From Globomyces pollinis-pini (taxonomy: Eukaryota > Chytridiomycota > Chytridiomycetes > Rhizophydiales > Globomycetaceae): DNA of 64,000 nt. Position numbers and translations under genes: made by a program. A model generated the notes under the pieces. It saw only the letters and a program-made list of their open reading frames with translations, ran no database searches and had not been told where the DNA came from. Positions 22,496-34,862 of this stretch are shown one piece after another (position 1 is the stretch's first letter; every line of letters starts with the position of its first letter). The stretch spans positions 1 to 64,000 of the forward strand of contig MU621153.1 of NCBI GenBank assembly GCA_025399215.1. Direction: 5' to 3'.

Positions 22496-23250
22496 ATGCT
22501 AATCCTACTTGAAAGGATACTGATTTTGATGGGATGTTATTGGACCATCAAAGTAACTTCATAAGCATATTAAAAGGATTAGAATTGCATTAGAAAATCA
22601 AATTTGAACTCTCTTGTACTGTACATTTCCATCAACTGGATTATCCTATCAAGTATTTATGAATTGATTACTTTAACTCTTTTTGGAGAACAGTATGCGA
22701 CTTTTTGAATGAATTTCAATATCTGGAGGATCAAAATGGTGGTTTTATACAACCCATGACAAGTATATACAGTTATGTTGGTACTGTTAATATCTATATG
22801 GTATTTTTTAAAACCAATCAATTGTATTCAAAATTATATCAATCCTTTCAATTGGATTTCTTATGGATTATATACCTATCGTTTATTCTACCATTATTTC
22901 ATATTTTGGATTCATTGGTGTTGAACGTTATTGGATCGATATTGATATTCTCTTCAATGATCTTCACCATCATCCAGATTTCAAGAATATTAATGAATTT
23001 ATCTCAATTATACTCCAAATTCAATTTAAAAACCATCATGGAATTGGATTTGTTTTCTAATTTAAATTCATGTTTAACCATTTCAATTATTTCATATTCT
23101 CATTTGATAAAGGACCTTGATTGGAGTAGATCACTAGGTATGGAGTTGGAATTGGTTTGGTTTGTTGCTTTTCTATCATTAAGAATGATTGAATTGATGA
23201 TGGTTTTAAACTATTTTTGTCAATCTTTTGTGGAAAGTCGAGATATCTAG
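22496..23250 (+). CDS. Small multi-spanning membrane protein, unrecognised
   Basis: Exons 22496-~22555, a middle exon (~22586-22650) and the main exon from ~22692 to 23250 join in one frame through two introns (30 and about 42 nt), giving MLILLERILILMGCYWTIKN, CIRKSNLNSLVLYISINWII and LSICDFLNEFQYLEDQNGG, then an open stretch of helices. I count five or six hydrophobic segments, among them VNIYMVFFKT, FLWIIYLSFILPLFHILDSL, VIGSILIFSSMIFTIIQ and ELVWFVAFLSLRMIELMMVL. The layout resembles the small fungal multi-pass proteins of unknown function. A stop lies directly upstream of the chosen ATG. The function is unknown. Confidence 0.5.
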
Positions 23251-23557
23251 TACGTACGAAAACAAAATGAACCAGTTTAAACAAATTCGTATCACGGCTG
23301 CTGTTAGGTGATACTTGTATCATTAAGCTTCTCCAACATAAACACTGCTATTTTGAGAACAATTGACTCTCTTTAATAAACACCAACGGTTTCTGACTCA
23401 TCAATCAACTGTTCATTCACTCCCTAGTTTTCATGCGATGGGGTTGAACTTGATCTCCGTCCCTTTGCATTTGTTTTTCCCATTTTCGATTTGTATCTGT
23501 AAATGAAAGAATTCAATCAACAAAAAAACCCTCATTGTTCTTTACTTTACGAAGAGA
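23251..23557. other. Intergenic stretch upstream of the photolyase homologue
   Basis: About 300 bp between two plus-strand genes. It should contain the promoter of the photolyase-like gene. I see no light-response motif that I could defend and no other feature. Confidence 0.4.
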
Positions 23558-25045
23558 ATGTCTGTACAAAAGAAGCTGAAGACCCTTCCAAAGGCCTTAT
23601 TGATTTTTCCAAATTCATTAGTTTATAACGTTGATGCACTTCAAAAAGCAAATGTAAATCAAATCTTTGTAGTTGAAGAACCATTGTATTTTGGTCATCA
23701 TAAACTAAAACCTTACAATATCAGTAAAATCAAATTGGCTTATATGCGAGCATCAATGAAAAGTTATCAAGATTGGTTGACTTTAAATGGTTTCAAACAA
23801 GTTCAATACATTGATTATGATCAAATTGATGATTACAAATTTTGTCAACCATTCAACGTTACTCTTTATGATCCTATTGATTTTGATCTAGAAACGCGTT
23901 TATCAAAGTTCTTTGATTATCAAAAATTGGAAAGTTTGTTGTTTCTTCAATCATCATCAAAAATTACCGAATATTTTCAATCAAAAACCAAAAACAAATT
24001 CTTACATGCTCACTTTTTCAATTGGATGAAAAAGGATTTAAAGATCTTGGAAAATGTGTCCAGTACTGATAAAGATAATCGAAAATCATTACCAAAAAAT
24101 CATAGCTTTAAATTCAAAAACATCAATTTTAAATCAAATCATCATTATGAAGAAGCTATTGAATGGGTCAATAATCATCCTACATTCAAAACCAATATTG
24201 GATCTACAGATCATCTATTACTATATCCAATCAATGATCAAGATGCAAAAATATTATTACAAGACTTTATCAAATCAAAATTTAACAATTTTGGAGATTA
24301 TGAAGATGCTATTGATTCAAAACATGCCATTTTATTTCATGGATTTATAAGTCCTGCACTTAATTCAGGAATCTTATCTCCCAAATTTGTTCTGCATCAA
24401 ATAATGGAAATGAAAGGAAAAGTACCAATGAATTCATTGGAAGGATTTGTACGACAATTAATTGGTTGGAGAGAATATCAACGAGGAATTTATATTTCTT
24501 TTTATAAAGAAATCATGAATTCAAATTATTTTAATTATACTCGAAAATTAAATTGGGATTATTGGAATGGAATAAAGCAATCTGGAATTCCAATTTTAGA
24601 TAATGAAATCAAAAAAGCATTATCGTATGGTTATTCACATCATATTGTACGATTAATGGTATTCTTGAATATTTTTGTTTTATTGGGTATTCGATTACAA
24701 GATGTTGTGCAATGGTTTAGTCAAACAATTTGTATGGATGCTTATCCTTGGGTAATGTATTCAAATATTGTTTCAATGGGATATTATGATACGCGATTTA
24801 TGCAAAAACCTTATGTATCTACTTCAGCTTATTTGTTGAAAATGTCCAATTATCCTAAAGGTCCATGGTGTGAAATATGGACTAGTTTGTTTTATCGGTT
24901 CTTACATTTACACAAGGCAAAGTTGATTGGAGGTGCATCTATATATTTGAGAAATTTAAAACATTTTGAATCAAAAAGTGAACAAGACCAAAAGAATATT
25001 ATTAGTATGGCAGATCGATTCATCAATAAAGTTACTGAATTATAA
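23558..25045 (+). CDS. PhrB/CryB-type photolyase-related protein lacking Fe-S cysteines
   Basis: A 495-residue intronless gene of the DPRP/FeS-BCP family (Pfam PF04244), relatives of bacterial (6-4) photolyases. The N-terminal antenna-type domain shows LLIFPNSLVYNV and VEEPLYFGHH, then YMRASMKSYQDWL. The C-terminal FAD domain shows VRQLIGWREYQRGIY, GYSHHIVRLMVFLNIF (residues ~358-373), TICMDAYPWVMYSNIVSMG, KPYVSTSAYLLKMSNYPKG and LFYRFL. The family's [4Fe-4S] cluster needs four Cys. Here the first is replaced in SGIPILDNEI (~342-351), the C-x2-C pair is replaced by Pro433 and Pro436, and about a dozen residues before the last Cys are deleted (only Cys438 remains). The fold is otherwise well kept, so the protein seems selected to work without the cluster. 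Intronless structure could reflect transfer, but base composition matches the neighbours. Confidence 0.9.
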   Translation: MSVQKKLKTLPKALLIFPNSLVYNVDALQKANVNQIFVVEEPLYFGHHKLKPYNISKIKLAYMRASMKSYQDWLTLNGFKQVQYIDYDQIDDYKFCQPFNVTLYDPIDFDLETRLSKFFDYQKLESLLFLQSSSKITEYFQSKTKNKFLHAHFFNWMKKDLKILENVSSTDKDNRKSLPKNHSFKFKNINFKSNHHYEEAIEWVNNHPTFKTNIGSTDHLLLYPINDQDAKILLQDFIKSKFNNFGDYEDAIDSKHAILFHGFISPALNSGILSPKFVLHQIMEMKGKVPMNSLEGFVRQLIGWREYQRGIYISFYKEIMNSNYFNYTRKLNWDYWNGIKQSGIPILDNEIKKALSYGYSHHIVRLMVFLNIFVLLGIRLQDVVQWFSQTICMDAYPWVMYSNIVSMGYYDTRFMQKPYVSTSAYLLKMSNYPKGPWCEIWTSLFYRFLHLHKAKLIGGASIYLRNLKHFESKSEQDQKNIISMADRFINKVTEL

Positions 25046-25120
25046 ACACCAAAATTACTGCTTAAATGCTAAACAAAATAATAGTCGTAAATGAAATTGC
25101 TTTATAAAATAAAATGTCTG

Positions 25121-28100
25121 CTAATTCAATTTCAAATAAAGTTCCTTCAAATTTGGTAAATCATCTGTACCCACACAAGCCAACACTTCATCAACCAATC
25201 CTTTCCAATCTCCATGATCAAAGATAGTAGATCCATGTCGGATAGTCTTTAAACTACTTAGAATTAATGTTTGAGATTGTTCAATATCTTGTTTGATTGC
25301 GGTGGCTTTAATTCGAACAAAAGTGGATGCTTTTAATGCTACTACAATTGCAGTCATTGAAGTCCTAATGATACTAGGATATTGATCAATCAATTTGATC
25401 AATATTTGTTGACAAATGATCTTGATTTCATTTGCTGGATCACTTAATCCACGAATTATATGTAAGCTAAAGTCAGAGATTGATATTGAGCTGCAGAGAT
25501 GATCGAAAATGATAGACATACACTCAAAAGCAATCTACTATGAAAAATGATAAACAATTTACCTTTCGAGTATCTAAACCAGTGTCAACTTTGTGCTTAA
25601 ATGGTCCCATTTCTACAATTTCAATGAGTTCTTCCTAATCATAATTAGAAAGAATATATTTTACCTTGAATTGAGTTTCAACGTACAACATTTGCAACAC
25701 TTCTGGTAAAATAGTAACCAATAGTCTCGGTTTAGAATGCGCGATTGCATGAAGAGTAGATAATCCCATTCTACGTACTACCAAATCAGAGTCACCGATC
25801 AATCGCAAGAACTGAATACTCATAGACTGAATAGTTTCATGGTAATGCTCGTCTGTACTAACCAAAGTAAATCTGAAAGTGCTAACAGCAGTCTGACGTA
25901 CTTCAGGAATAGGTGATTGGATTTGTGATTGTAATTGTGGCAAAAAGATACCCAAATTTGTTAAACATAATTTTCCTAAGCATTCCGCGGTTACATCTAA
26001 GTTTGAGTGAAAAAACTATAAACTTACTCAATAGCCCAGCTTCTTTAGAAACAGTGCCCGGAAGGTTGAAGAGTAAATTCCAAATAGGTTGCGAAAATGA
26101 TTTAAAGGTATCCATTGATTTGCATAAATTTGCCTGTACAATCATTTCGTGTAATGCCAGTAGATGCAAGTAAACAAAGCTCCTATTTTCAATTGACGAA
26201 AGAATTTTGGGCAAATAGAAAGAAACATTTCCAATTGCAATATGTCCCAATACAAAAACAGAAGTGTTTTTCAATTCATCTGAGCCAGATTCAATGAATT
26301 GAGTGATCATAGGATATAAATTTGGTGCCATTTGAGCCATATCGCTACACTGGTAAAATAAAAAATACTCATTACATTTCTAAACCAAGTCGCCCTAAGC
26401 ATAATAAGCTAAATCGTTGTAATGCTTCTCCTGCAGATCCATCCGCAACTCGAATCATTTCTTGTACTAAAGTAGACGATTCTGGAATATTCGTTGCAGT
26501 TCCAATACACTTGGCCAAAACTAAGAAGGACTCTTTAGAGATTTTGGCAGAATCGTTTTGAGCAGCTATCATAAGAGGCTTGATCGCATAGTTGTAAGTT
26601 TGAAATTGATTGTGTTGCAAACACATAACTCGCCATAAAGCAAGTAAGGAAGTTAGTCCATGTCCACCACTAACAACATGGGATTGGTTAACCATGATTT
26701 CAATAATTTTTGGGATTGTGTCACCTTGAAGTGTTCCTAAAAATTCTGGATCTTGCATACCACGAACAACCAATATTGCAAGTAAATCAAATAACGTTGG
26801 TAAGATTAAAGTGTCGATAGTGTATCCCAACACTTGATTGATAGAATTTAGGGTGGTAGAATACAATTCAAAAGGAATGCTGTTCTCACAAATTGAAAAC
26901 AAAGTTATCAAACATTGAACGGATGCTGTTGCTGTTGGTCGATGAGCCTTGGTAATTAACGATTGAACTTCAGGAATAAAATCTATCAATCCGTCATGCT
27001 TTAATGCCCTTAGCAATGATGACGAAAATATAGTTGAGAGTGATTGTATGGTGACTAATCGAGTGGCTTCTATTTTCAATCGGACAAGTAACTGTGGCAG
27101 AATGGATGAAGTTAGCAGATTTTCAGGTAATAAATCACCAGCTTGAGAAACTATTTCCCCTAACGTAGCAATTGCTTTCTCTGTCACTTCCGATTCCAAT
27201 TCATCCTCTTGCAACAGATTCCAAACATAATCATAGAGTCTCTGAACGAGCTGAACACGATCTGGTGTGATTTGCACAAATTCATTTTCATATTTTGGTC
27301 TATAGATTAATTTTCCAATAACCATACCGAAGAACTTGAATTAGAAGGCCAGCAACTGTCATGGCAGATACACGGACTTTGTAGAAGGTGTCTTGTGTTG
27401 CTCTTGAAACAGCATCAACAAAGAGGGTAGCACTATCGTTCAAATGCAAACAATTTTCTTGATTAGTTTCCAAAAGGCACACCAGCAAATCCAACACTTC
27501 TATTTTAATGTTTGTATTTGTATTTCCTGAATTGTACAACTTATCATTTGATAAAAGACTCAAAATTTGTGGTAAAATAATCCCCAATGAGGTTTCTAAC
27601 CCACTTTTTGTGACCAAAACTAATTGCTTCAGCAAAATAACACCACTCTCAGTAGTATTTATAGAAGATTTTTGAAATTGTTTGGAGAGTGCATTGATTA
27701 AATCTGGAATCATTTTTTGTAACATTTGGCTATAGTCTTAATAGTTAAATATTTACCGTTCCTCAAATTGTGGAGTATTAAAACTAGAAACTAGTCCTCC
27801 ATCACTTCCTTTACGTTTTTTAGATTCATGATATAGTGTTGATGTATCTAATCGGGATGTTTTCCCAGTTTCTTCCACAATAGTTCCCACACATTGAATG
27901 ATATCTACTCGGACACTTTCCTCACGCTCCTATTGATGATTAATACGATAATAGCCACTCACGTTGAATCTCTTAATTAAAAGAGGCATCACTAGTTTAT
28001 AATACTCAGGCAGAACAACTGGGAATTTTTTGACAATTGATGAAAGTAACTTTGATGCAGCTCTTCTAACTTTCCAAGATACATCTTCATCATCCGAATA

Positions 28101-29662
28101 CTCTTCTCTGAACGTTAATATGACACATTAATCGACTTACTCATCCCTAGAGTTATTATATAAGTGGCAAACCCATCGTCTTCTTCTTCGTCTACATCCA
28201 TATCTTCAACCTCGTCATCGTCGTCGTCATAATTTGGATCATATTTAACCAATTCCAGAGCTAGTTCAATAATGGGTGATATAATGTTTTCAATTCGGGG
28301 AGAAAATTGCAGAAAAGAGTCCAATGACTAATATTACTAAATTTAATCGTATTTACTTGCAAGCATTGATCTTTCAAATCATCATCATCAAACTTCGAAT
28401 AACTCAATGATAACTGAATTAAATCATCTACAATTGGTGCCATTGCTTCAGGATTGACTTGGCTAAAAATAAATCCCGTTTTGAAATTACCATATGGTTG
28501 ATAAACAAGAAAGAGTGGTTAATAATTTCTGATAATCTTCAGCATTAGCTTTAGTTTTTAAATCTACGGAACATAAACAATAAAATAGATACCATCAATG
28601 AGGGAATTCGAAGTAAGCGTAAATAATTCAGGTGATAACATTGTAGTAAACATTCCAACGCAAGTGATTGTGCGTTTGCGAACTACTGGTCGTGGATGAT
28701 CCAATAACTTTAACAAGCAATTTAAAGTTTTAGATTGAAGTTCTGCGGATTTACTCAAATGTTTGATAATTGAGCCATAAGACTTGAAGATATCCGACAA
28801 AATATCAATCACATCAAGTTCAAAGTTAACGTCCTACATAAAAGTTTAGATTTTGTATCTATAGAACTTGAATTCAGGTAAATGACATGAACAATAACAA
28901 TAGTTACCTTTTGTAAATGATCCAGCAACTTTGGAATCACAGATTCTAATAATTTTGGCAGAGATTCATTTTTAGGAGGAATCTAGATTGTTAAAATATA
29001 CTCTGTAAATAAACCTCCTGAATTAAAATCTTCAAAGAAGATGCTGCAATATCTCTCAATGAGCCAGTTTCCGTATCCAAGCGAAGAACTAGAACATTGG
29101 CGAAATAGGGGATGTTTGATAACTTTTTAACCAATGGTGTGATACTATATTCAGCAATCAGTTACGGTACCATTTGATTGACATATTCTGTACTTCGGAA
29201 TTAGAATCATTTAAGGCCTAACTGTTAGAAGACAAAAATACGACCTTTAAGACAGCATCGGCCACTTTTGATTCTGTCTTGAGATCCAAGAGAAAATCCG
29301 GTTTGATAAGCTCATTGAACAGGTCGTTTGCAGCCATGTATCGAAAGTCAGAGTCAATATCAGACATCTAGCAAGTTAAACAAATCCATTGTGCAAGGAA
29401 TAGGATGAATCAGTTTTTTGATCAATTCATGATAGAATTCAAGGTCAATGATTGAAGTATCGGTATACCCAAAGGATATCCAGTATAGAATAAGATGAAA
29501 GTGAATTGGAGTCAATTTTTGATGAATTCAATTGAACCAATTGGATCACCAGTCGGATACAAGCAATAATATCGTTAAAGATACTTAGTCAATGCCGGGT
29601 ATATCAGTAGTTTTCCTTACCTTGTCTAGCAGGTTTGCTACCACATACAGTGAATTGCTCAT
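25121..29662 (-). CDS. CAND1: CAND1/TIP120 cullin exchange factor
   Basis: HEAT-repeat protein that binds unneddylated cullin-Rbx1 and exchanges SCF substrate receptors. It starts MSNSLYVVANLLDK at 29662, then MSDIDSDFRYMAANDLFNEL (29260-29370), matching the CAND1 N-terminus. The acidic insert with DDDDDEVEDMDVDEEED at ~28180-28240 and SWKVRRAASK just after it are family hallmarks. HEAT repeats continue to the C-terminus (PEVRQTAVSTFRF, GLSTLHAIAHSKPRLL, ...DLPNLKELYLKLN). Many introns of 25-45 nt interrupt the gene. The first, between 29622 and 29369, is about 250 nt and lacks the internal AG|GT junctions seen in the HDAC gene. The 5' part (28440-29260) is cut into small exons that I did not model one by one. 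Confidence 0.92.
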
Positions 29663-29919
29663 CGTAAATCAAACTTTTTCTTTCCTTCAATTCCCTTGAA
29701 TCCTTCATCAATGCTATATAGAAACAACTGTTTTGCCTTGCTATATCCAAATAAATGTCAGAGTATCCAATGGTCAGTTAATTTTGAAAATTGAGTGATC
29801 CTTCAACTTACAAAAATCCATTTTCAAACGATCCTGTCATGAGCTGTTAAGTTTTTCATTGTGATGGATCCATTTATAGAGACGGGTTCTTGGTTTCTTT
29901 GTTTATCGCGTTCCTTCAA

Positions 29920-32900
29920 ATGAAACTGATACTTCCAGGGCTTTTATCGCAGATCATTTTAGGATTCGTTACGATTCATCCGGACTTTCAGCTGGAAGCT
30001 CAGAGTCACTATTTTGAAGGTTCAAACTTATCTTTCTACTTGAAAACACGATACTTAAGCTATAAACGACTCGTCAATATCAGTCCCACTGATGAAGATT
30101 CTGTCAACTTACTTGATGCTTATCAACAGAGCTATACAGAATATATTGGAGTGATACCTCAAGGATCTAGCGATTGTCCAATGATTTGGTCTCTCCAATC
30201 ACTCACTGAAAATCAATCCAAGATCCGTTTATCTATCCAACATGGATTTCGATACCATTTAGACATACAAAATCCTGCCAACTTAGCAAAAGGAGAGTAT
30301 TCTGTATTATTATTTCACGCTGGTCCCGAATCTGGCAATGATCAGATTCCCGAATCTTACTATCCAGACAGCAAAACCTGTTTTGGAAAAACTATCCACC
30401 CAATTGCAATGCTCAACTTCACAGTGCTTGATGTAGCTACCCCAATTACCGGATCGGGTGGTCTAGCTCTCTTTTTTAAGTTTACAACCGAATCTGGTAT
30501 CGAAGAAGATAGAAATACAATAGAATCTAACCCACCATCGGTAATATCTTTTGAAATTTGATCTTGTAGCAAGTCAACTATTTCTCGGTTGTATTGGGAA
30601 GGTATGTCACATTTTGTGAAGGAAAGCTACCAATGTGCAGTCCTTCTCCACTGTATCCAAACATAATCAAGAATGGCTACACCATTGAAGCGTGGATTCA
30701 GCTTATCCCATACAGAGAACAGTACACGACAGTTTATAACGGATTGGCGAGGTGGTGTGTAATAACATTATACAGCGAACGGTTTAATCTGAACATTCGG
30801 CTATGTGTAGATGCAAGAGGGGTTTTAGCTATTCATAATGATTTGCTTGTGAATGGAGGAGAGCCAGTGATAGACAAGACTCGTCCAAAATATGATCAAG
30901 ATAATGGCGTTTTTAATATGCTAGATGGAGAAAAGTATCATGTCGCTGCAACGTATGACCCAGTAACCTTTAATGATAATTTATCCCTATAGGTTACTCA
31001 GTCTCAAGCCCTTTATGTCAATGGTGTTATGGTAGCCAATCAAGGCAACTATCCGCCTGTGCCAGACTGGAAATCAAAGTTATTAACATTTGGAAATGTG
31101 GAAGTTGGTGATTATTTTGAAGGAACACTTGATGAAATTCGGGTATGGGACTATGCTAGAACAAGTACTGAAATTCTGGAAACCAGCAGTCGGACGCTAA
31201 GAAATGATGAGTTGGATAGTATACTAATGTACTATACTTTTGACGAAATTCGCGACACAAATGGTAACCTTATCGAAGATATAAACGGAAATCGAATCGG
31301 ATCACGCTTTGCAAACATACCCTTAATGGTCGAAGACATGAGTGGACATGGGTTTGATTTAATATTTGGAAACGACAAAGTTCTTAAAACCAAGACTGTA
31401 TTCAGTCCAATATTTGTAACAAGCCAATTTAACTTGATTGGTGCATCAACTAATATGGTCATTTTAGATAACCCACCTGTGGATATCAACAATCCATTGA
31501 CTAATCTATTCGGACAATTGTTACCCTCCAGGTAACATATGTATTTAATCAATCACTAGATCCAATTTCAACACAAACAAGTACTCTATTAAATCAATAT
31601 GCAGTTATGGATCAACAGCTACTAATTATGGGATTCGAATATTTGAAAATTCAAATTTAATTCACTTCAAATTTTCTATCGACGGACAAGAATTAATTCC
31701 AGGTCAAACCATGTCAATCAGTTCAAATAGTTTGATCAATCAAAATGCATTCTTGGGAAATTTAGAGGTGGAAAATATTGATTTTTCTGGGGATGGTTAT
31801 CTCTCATTTCAGTACCAAGTAATCGTAGTTTACTAAAAACATGAACAGGTCATTTTGAACAGTGAACAAGGGTTATTATATAGCCCAATATCAAATATCA
31901 ATTTAATTGTAAAAGCTAACCGACCGCCAAGTGTTGGATCACCAGGAGGAGTTCTATTGACTAATGGTTGGGGGACGATGGGATTCTCGGAAACGGCTTT
32001 TTATAAAGCAGATGATATTAATAATACAAAAGGTATTGGGCCCGCGACAGTTGAATTTTGGTCTTTAAACTTTGGAGCTGTAAGAGATAATCCAGGCAGT
32101 TATTTCAGTTTTGGAAATGGAGAAACAAACGCAACTTGGTGTGATCATTTTCCAAATTGCCATGGTAGATTTCAAGTGAATGGAAACTTGGATATAAACT
32201 TCTTTTCGGGAGATTTTGATCGAAAATCGATCCCAAATTCTGAAATGATACAGGGGCAGTGGAACCATATTGCAGTGACACATGGAGGTCATTCTAATAG
32301 AGTTATGCGAGTCTATTTCAACGGCAAACTGGCTATAGAACAATTAGATGCTACATATCATACATCAGATTTACTTGGATTAACTGTGGGAAGGTGGCCC
32401 TATTACGGAAAAAATTGGAATTCAAATCGAGGAATGATTGATGAATTTAGAATCTGGAGTCAAGTTAGAACACAAGATGAAATTCAATCAACCATGTATC
32501 AAAACCTAAAAGGAGATGAGCAGAACCTTTTACTTTATTACGACTTTGATACAGTTGTGAATACAGATGCGGTTTTGAAGGTGGATGGTGAAATAGTCAA
32601 CGGAATCGATTTGAATTACATCAATTACAATAGTTCAGAATATGATTTGATGGTAGTTGACAAGTCTGTAAATGCTTTTCATTTGCGTTTAGGAGGATGC
32701 GCTCCTAGACCAAAGTTTTGTGACAAGCCTAGTTGTATACCAGAAGATAGACCGTCATATCCCTGTTATTATAGTCCCGAAGATGGATCTATAGTGACTG
32801 AAATAGATAGTGATATTGGAAATTATACCTTAGCACCCAAAAGCTTGGTGGAGCTACGGGCGAGAGTGCCACTTGCGATTTCTTCTCCTGTTCAAGGTGC

Positions 32901-34492
32901 GTATTCAAATGTGAAACTCTTGTCTGGTGATACCCAAACTATAAAATTAAGCGTTCGAGACACCGATACGCCCCTGAACCGGATTTGGTTCTTTTTGACT
33001 ACTACTCCAGTAAATGGGGTCCTTACTTTTAGCGATGGAACTTTGGCCACTGTTGGTGTGCCTTTTAAACAAAATACGCTATACTACAGACAATCAAATG
33101 CCAAACAAGGAGGTGAAAACTATGATTTTTTCACATATGGAGCAACAGACGGAATCTATCATAACTCGAAGCCAGCAACTGTGCATCTATCAATTCTTTG
33201 TCCCGCAGGTTCATTTTTAGATGGTAGTATTTGTCGAGAATGTCAACCTGGTACCTACACTGTTTCAAATGGATTTTCCAAACAATGCACTTTGTGTGAT
33301 ATCGGAACTTATCAAGACATGGCTGGTAGCACTGCCTGTAAGAAAGTTCCATATAAATCTTTCCAAGATTCAGTTGGTGCAAGTTACTTCCAGTAAGCTT
33401 TTGTAACTAATAATGTATAGAGATTGTGCCACATTTAATTTCCATTCTTCTCAATGCCCAACTCCAAAGACATTATTGAGACCGTATCGAATAGCCGCTT
33501 ATGTGCTTGAAGGCGTATGTTTATTAATATTACTTTCGTGTATTACTGTTTTGACAATCTATCGAACAAAACCGGTTTTCATATGTTCTTCCGTCCCAAT
33601 GTTATACGGTTATCTTGTTGGATTGACGTTATGGCTGGTCGGAATTATTATCTATACAATACCTAAAACTCAAATAACGTGCTCTCTTTCGATATGGTTC
33701 ATCAGTTTGGGATTTACAATCGCTTTTGCCACCTTATTTGCCAAAATGTATAGAATTCATCGCATCTTTAACAATACAAAGCTCAAGTTGATAAAATTAA
33801 CCAATGGTTATTTGTATCAACTTATATCTGTATTTGTTTCTATTGAAGTTGGATTGTTGGCAGTATTCCAAGGAACGACATACTGCCAACCAATCATTGA
33901 TCGAGAATTGATGGGATGTGTTTATTCCGGTTCATCAATCGGGCCAATTTTATTGGTTCTATACAAAATCTTCATTGTACTTGGTGGAATATACATATCT
34001 ATCTTATCCAGCACCGCACCATCAGCTTTTAACGAATCAGTTCATGTTTCACGAATCATTACCAGTGTTGTTGTATCACTATTAATTGGAGGTTACATTG
34101 TATTTTTTGGATCGAATTTCTTCTCAACATCCTTTGTAGAGTTTTTGACAATTCTCTTGATGGTATACACTGTTACTGGAAGCATCATCTTTTTATTCCA
34201 ACCAAAAATCCTGGTACTCATTCGTAATCCTTCCAAACTATTTAACTTGACTGATGAACATCGATCTAAAAAATCACATGGATTTTCAGAAAAATCAGAA
34301 CTCTCATCAATTAAATCTAGTATTCCATCAGAAAAGATTCAAAAAACTCAACCTACAGAAAACATGACTGAAAAACTCACGATTGAATCACAGTTAGCAT
34401 TAATAGCTGATTTACAATCGAAACTGACTAAAGCTCGAGTACAATTACAAGATCTGTACTGGTCCGATGAAATCGACAACCAAGAGACTTGA
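29920..34492 (+). CDS. LamG-domain class C G-protein-coupled receptor
   Basis: A large receptor. The first in-frame ATG gives a likely signal peptide, MKLILPGLLSQIILGFV. The ectodomain has a concanavalin/LamG-like domain at ~30580-31200 (YTIEAWIQLIPYREQ, YHVAATYDPV, TLDEIRVWDYARTSTEIL) and a second at ~31950-32560 (PATVEFWSLNFG, WNHIAVTHGG, MIDEFRIWSQVRTQDEIQ). A cadherin-like beta segment follows (~32880-33200), then a Cys-rich GCC2/GCC3-type module, CPAGSFLDGSICRECQPGTY. Seven membrane helices at 33490-34240 resemble family 3 (GABA-B/mGluR-like) receptors, including CSLSIWFISLGFTIAFATLF and KMYRIHRIF. The tail ends in a heptad coiled coil near LIADLQSKLTKARVQLQDL, as in GABA-B receptors. 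No Venus-flytrap domain is seen; LamG domains take its place. Known introns are ~29 nt. Confidence 0.88.
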
Positions 34493-34670
34493 TAATAAAA
34501 TCTTTCACTGTAATTTTTTTCGTGTTTTTAGAATCGAAAAAAAGTTTGTCCGATTTTTCAAAACACGAAAACACAAACAACAAAACCCATTTTAGATCTA
34601 AAAAAAAATACAAAGAACTGAACCAAGAAAATTAAAACTTACCAAAAGAAACTTCAACCTGCCTTAGAAT
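34493..34670. other. Short spacer with poly-purine and inverted-repeat sequence
   Basis: The 178 bp after the GPCR stop contain cgtgtttt at ~34521 and its complement aaaacacg at ~34560, a possible 3'-end hairpin. A minus-strand open frame here is mostly the complement of A/T runs. Confidence 0.4.
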
Positions 34671-34844
34671 ATGTTGACACTGATAAACTCTGTCTACTCT
34701 CAATACCATAACTTACACTCATTAGAGTGGATTGAAGTCGTGACTCCTTCCATGTTTTCAAACACAATCAAAGTAATCTTTTTGATATTCGCTGCTTATT
34801 GTTATAAAACTCATCAGAAGAATTTAATGATTAATAAATCTTGA
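34671..34844 (+). CDS. 57-residue membrane microprotein, possible serine palmitoyltransferase small subunit
   Basis: ATG at 34671 with an in-frame stop just before it; the frame ends TGA at 34844. The protein has a polar aromatic N-terminus with YSQYHNL, then LEWIEVVTPSMFSNTI, one membrane helix VIFLIFAAYCY, and a basic tail. ssSPT proteins have the pattern Y-x-QY ... LE-x-x-E ... F-N-x-x plus one or two helices, so order and spacing fit loosely. The neighbouring minus-strand gene is LCB2, the catalytic partner of ssSPT. Similarity is by eye and weak, and the neighbourhood may be chance. If wrong, it is an uncharacterised single-pass microprotein or non-coding. Confidence 0.4.
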   Translation: MLTLINSVYSQYHNLHSLEWIEVVTPSMFSNTIKVIFLIFAAYCYKTHQKNLMINKS

Positions 34845-34862
34845 TTATCAAAATTTTGATGT

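Noticed and set aside
29369..29622. CAND1 first intron as another stacked-intron array
   Set aside because: The ~250 nt contain no internal AG|GT junction on the minus strand; it appears to be a plain long intron.
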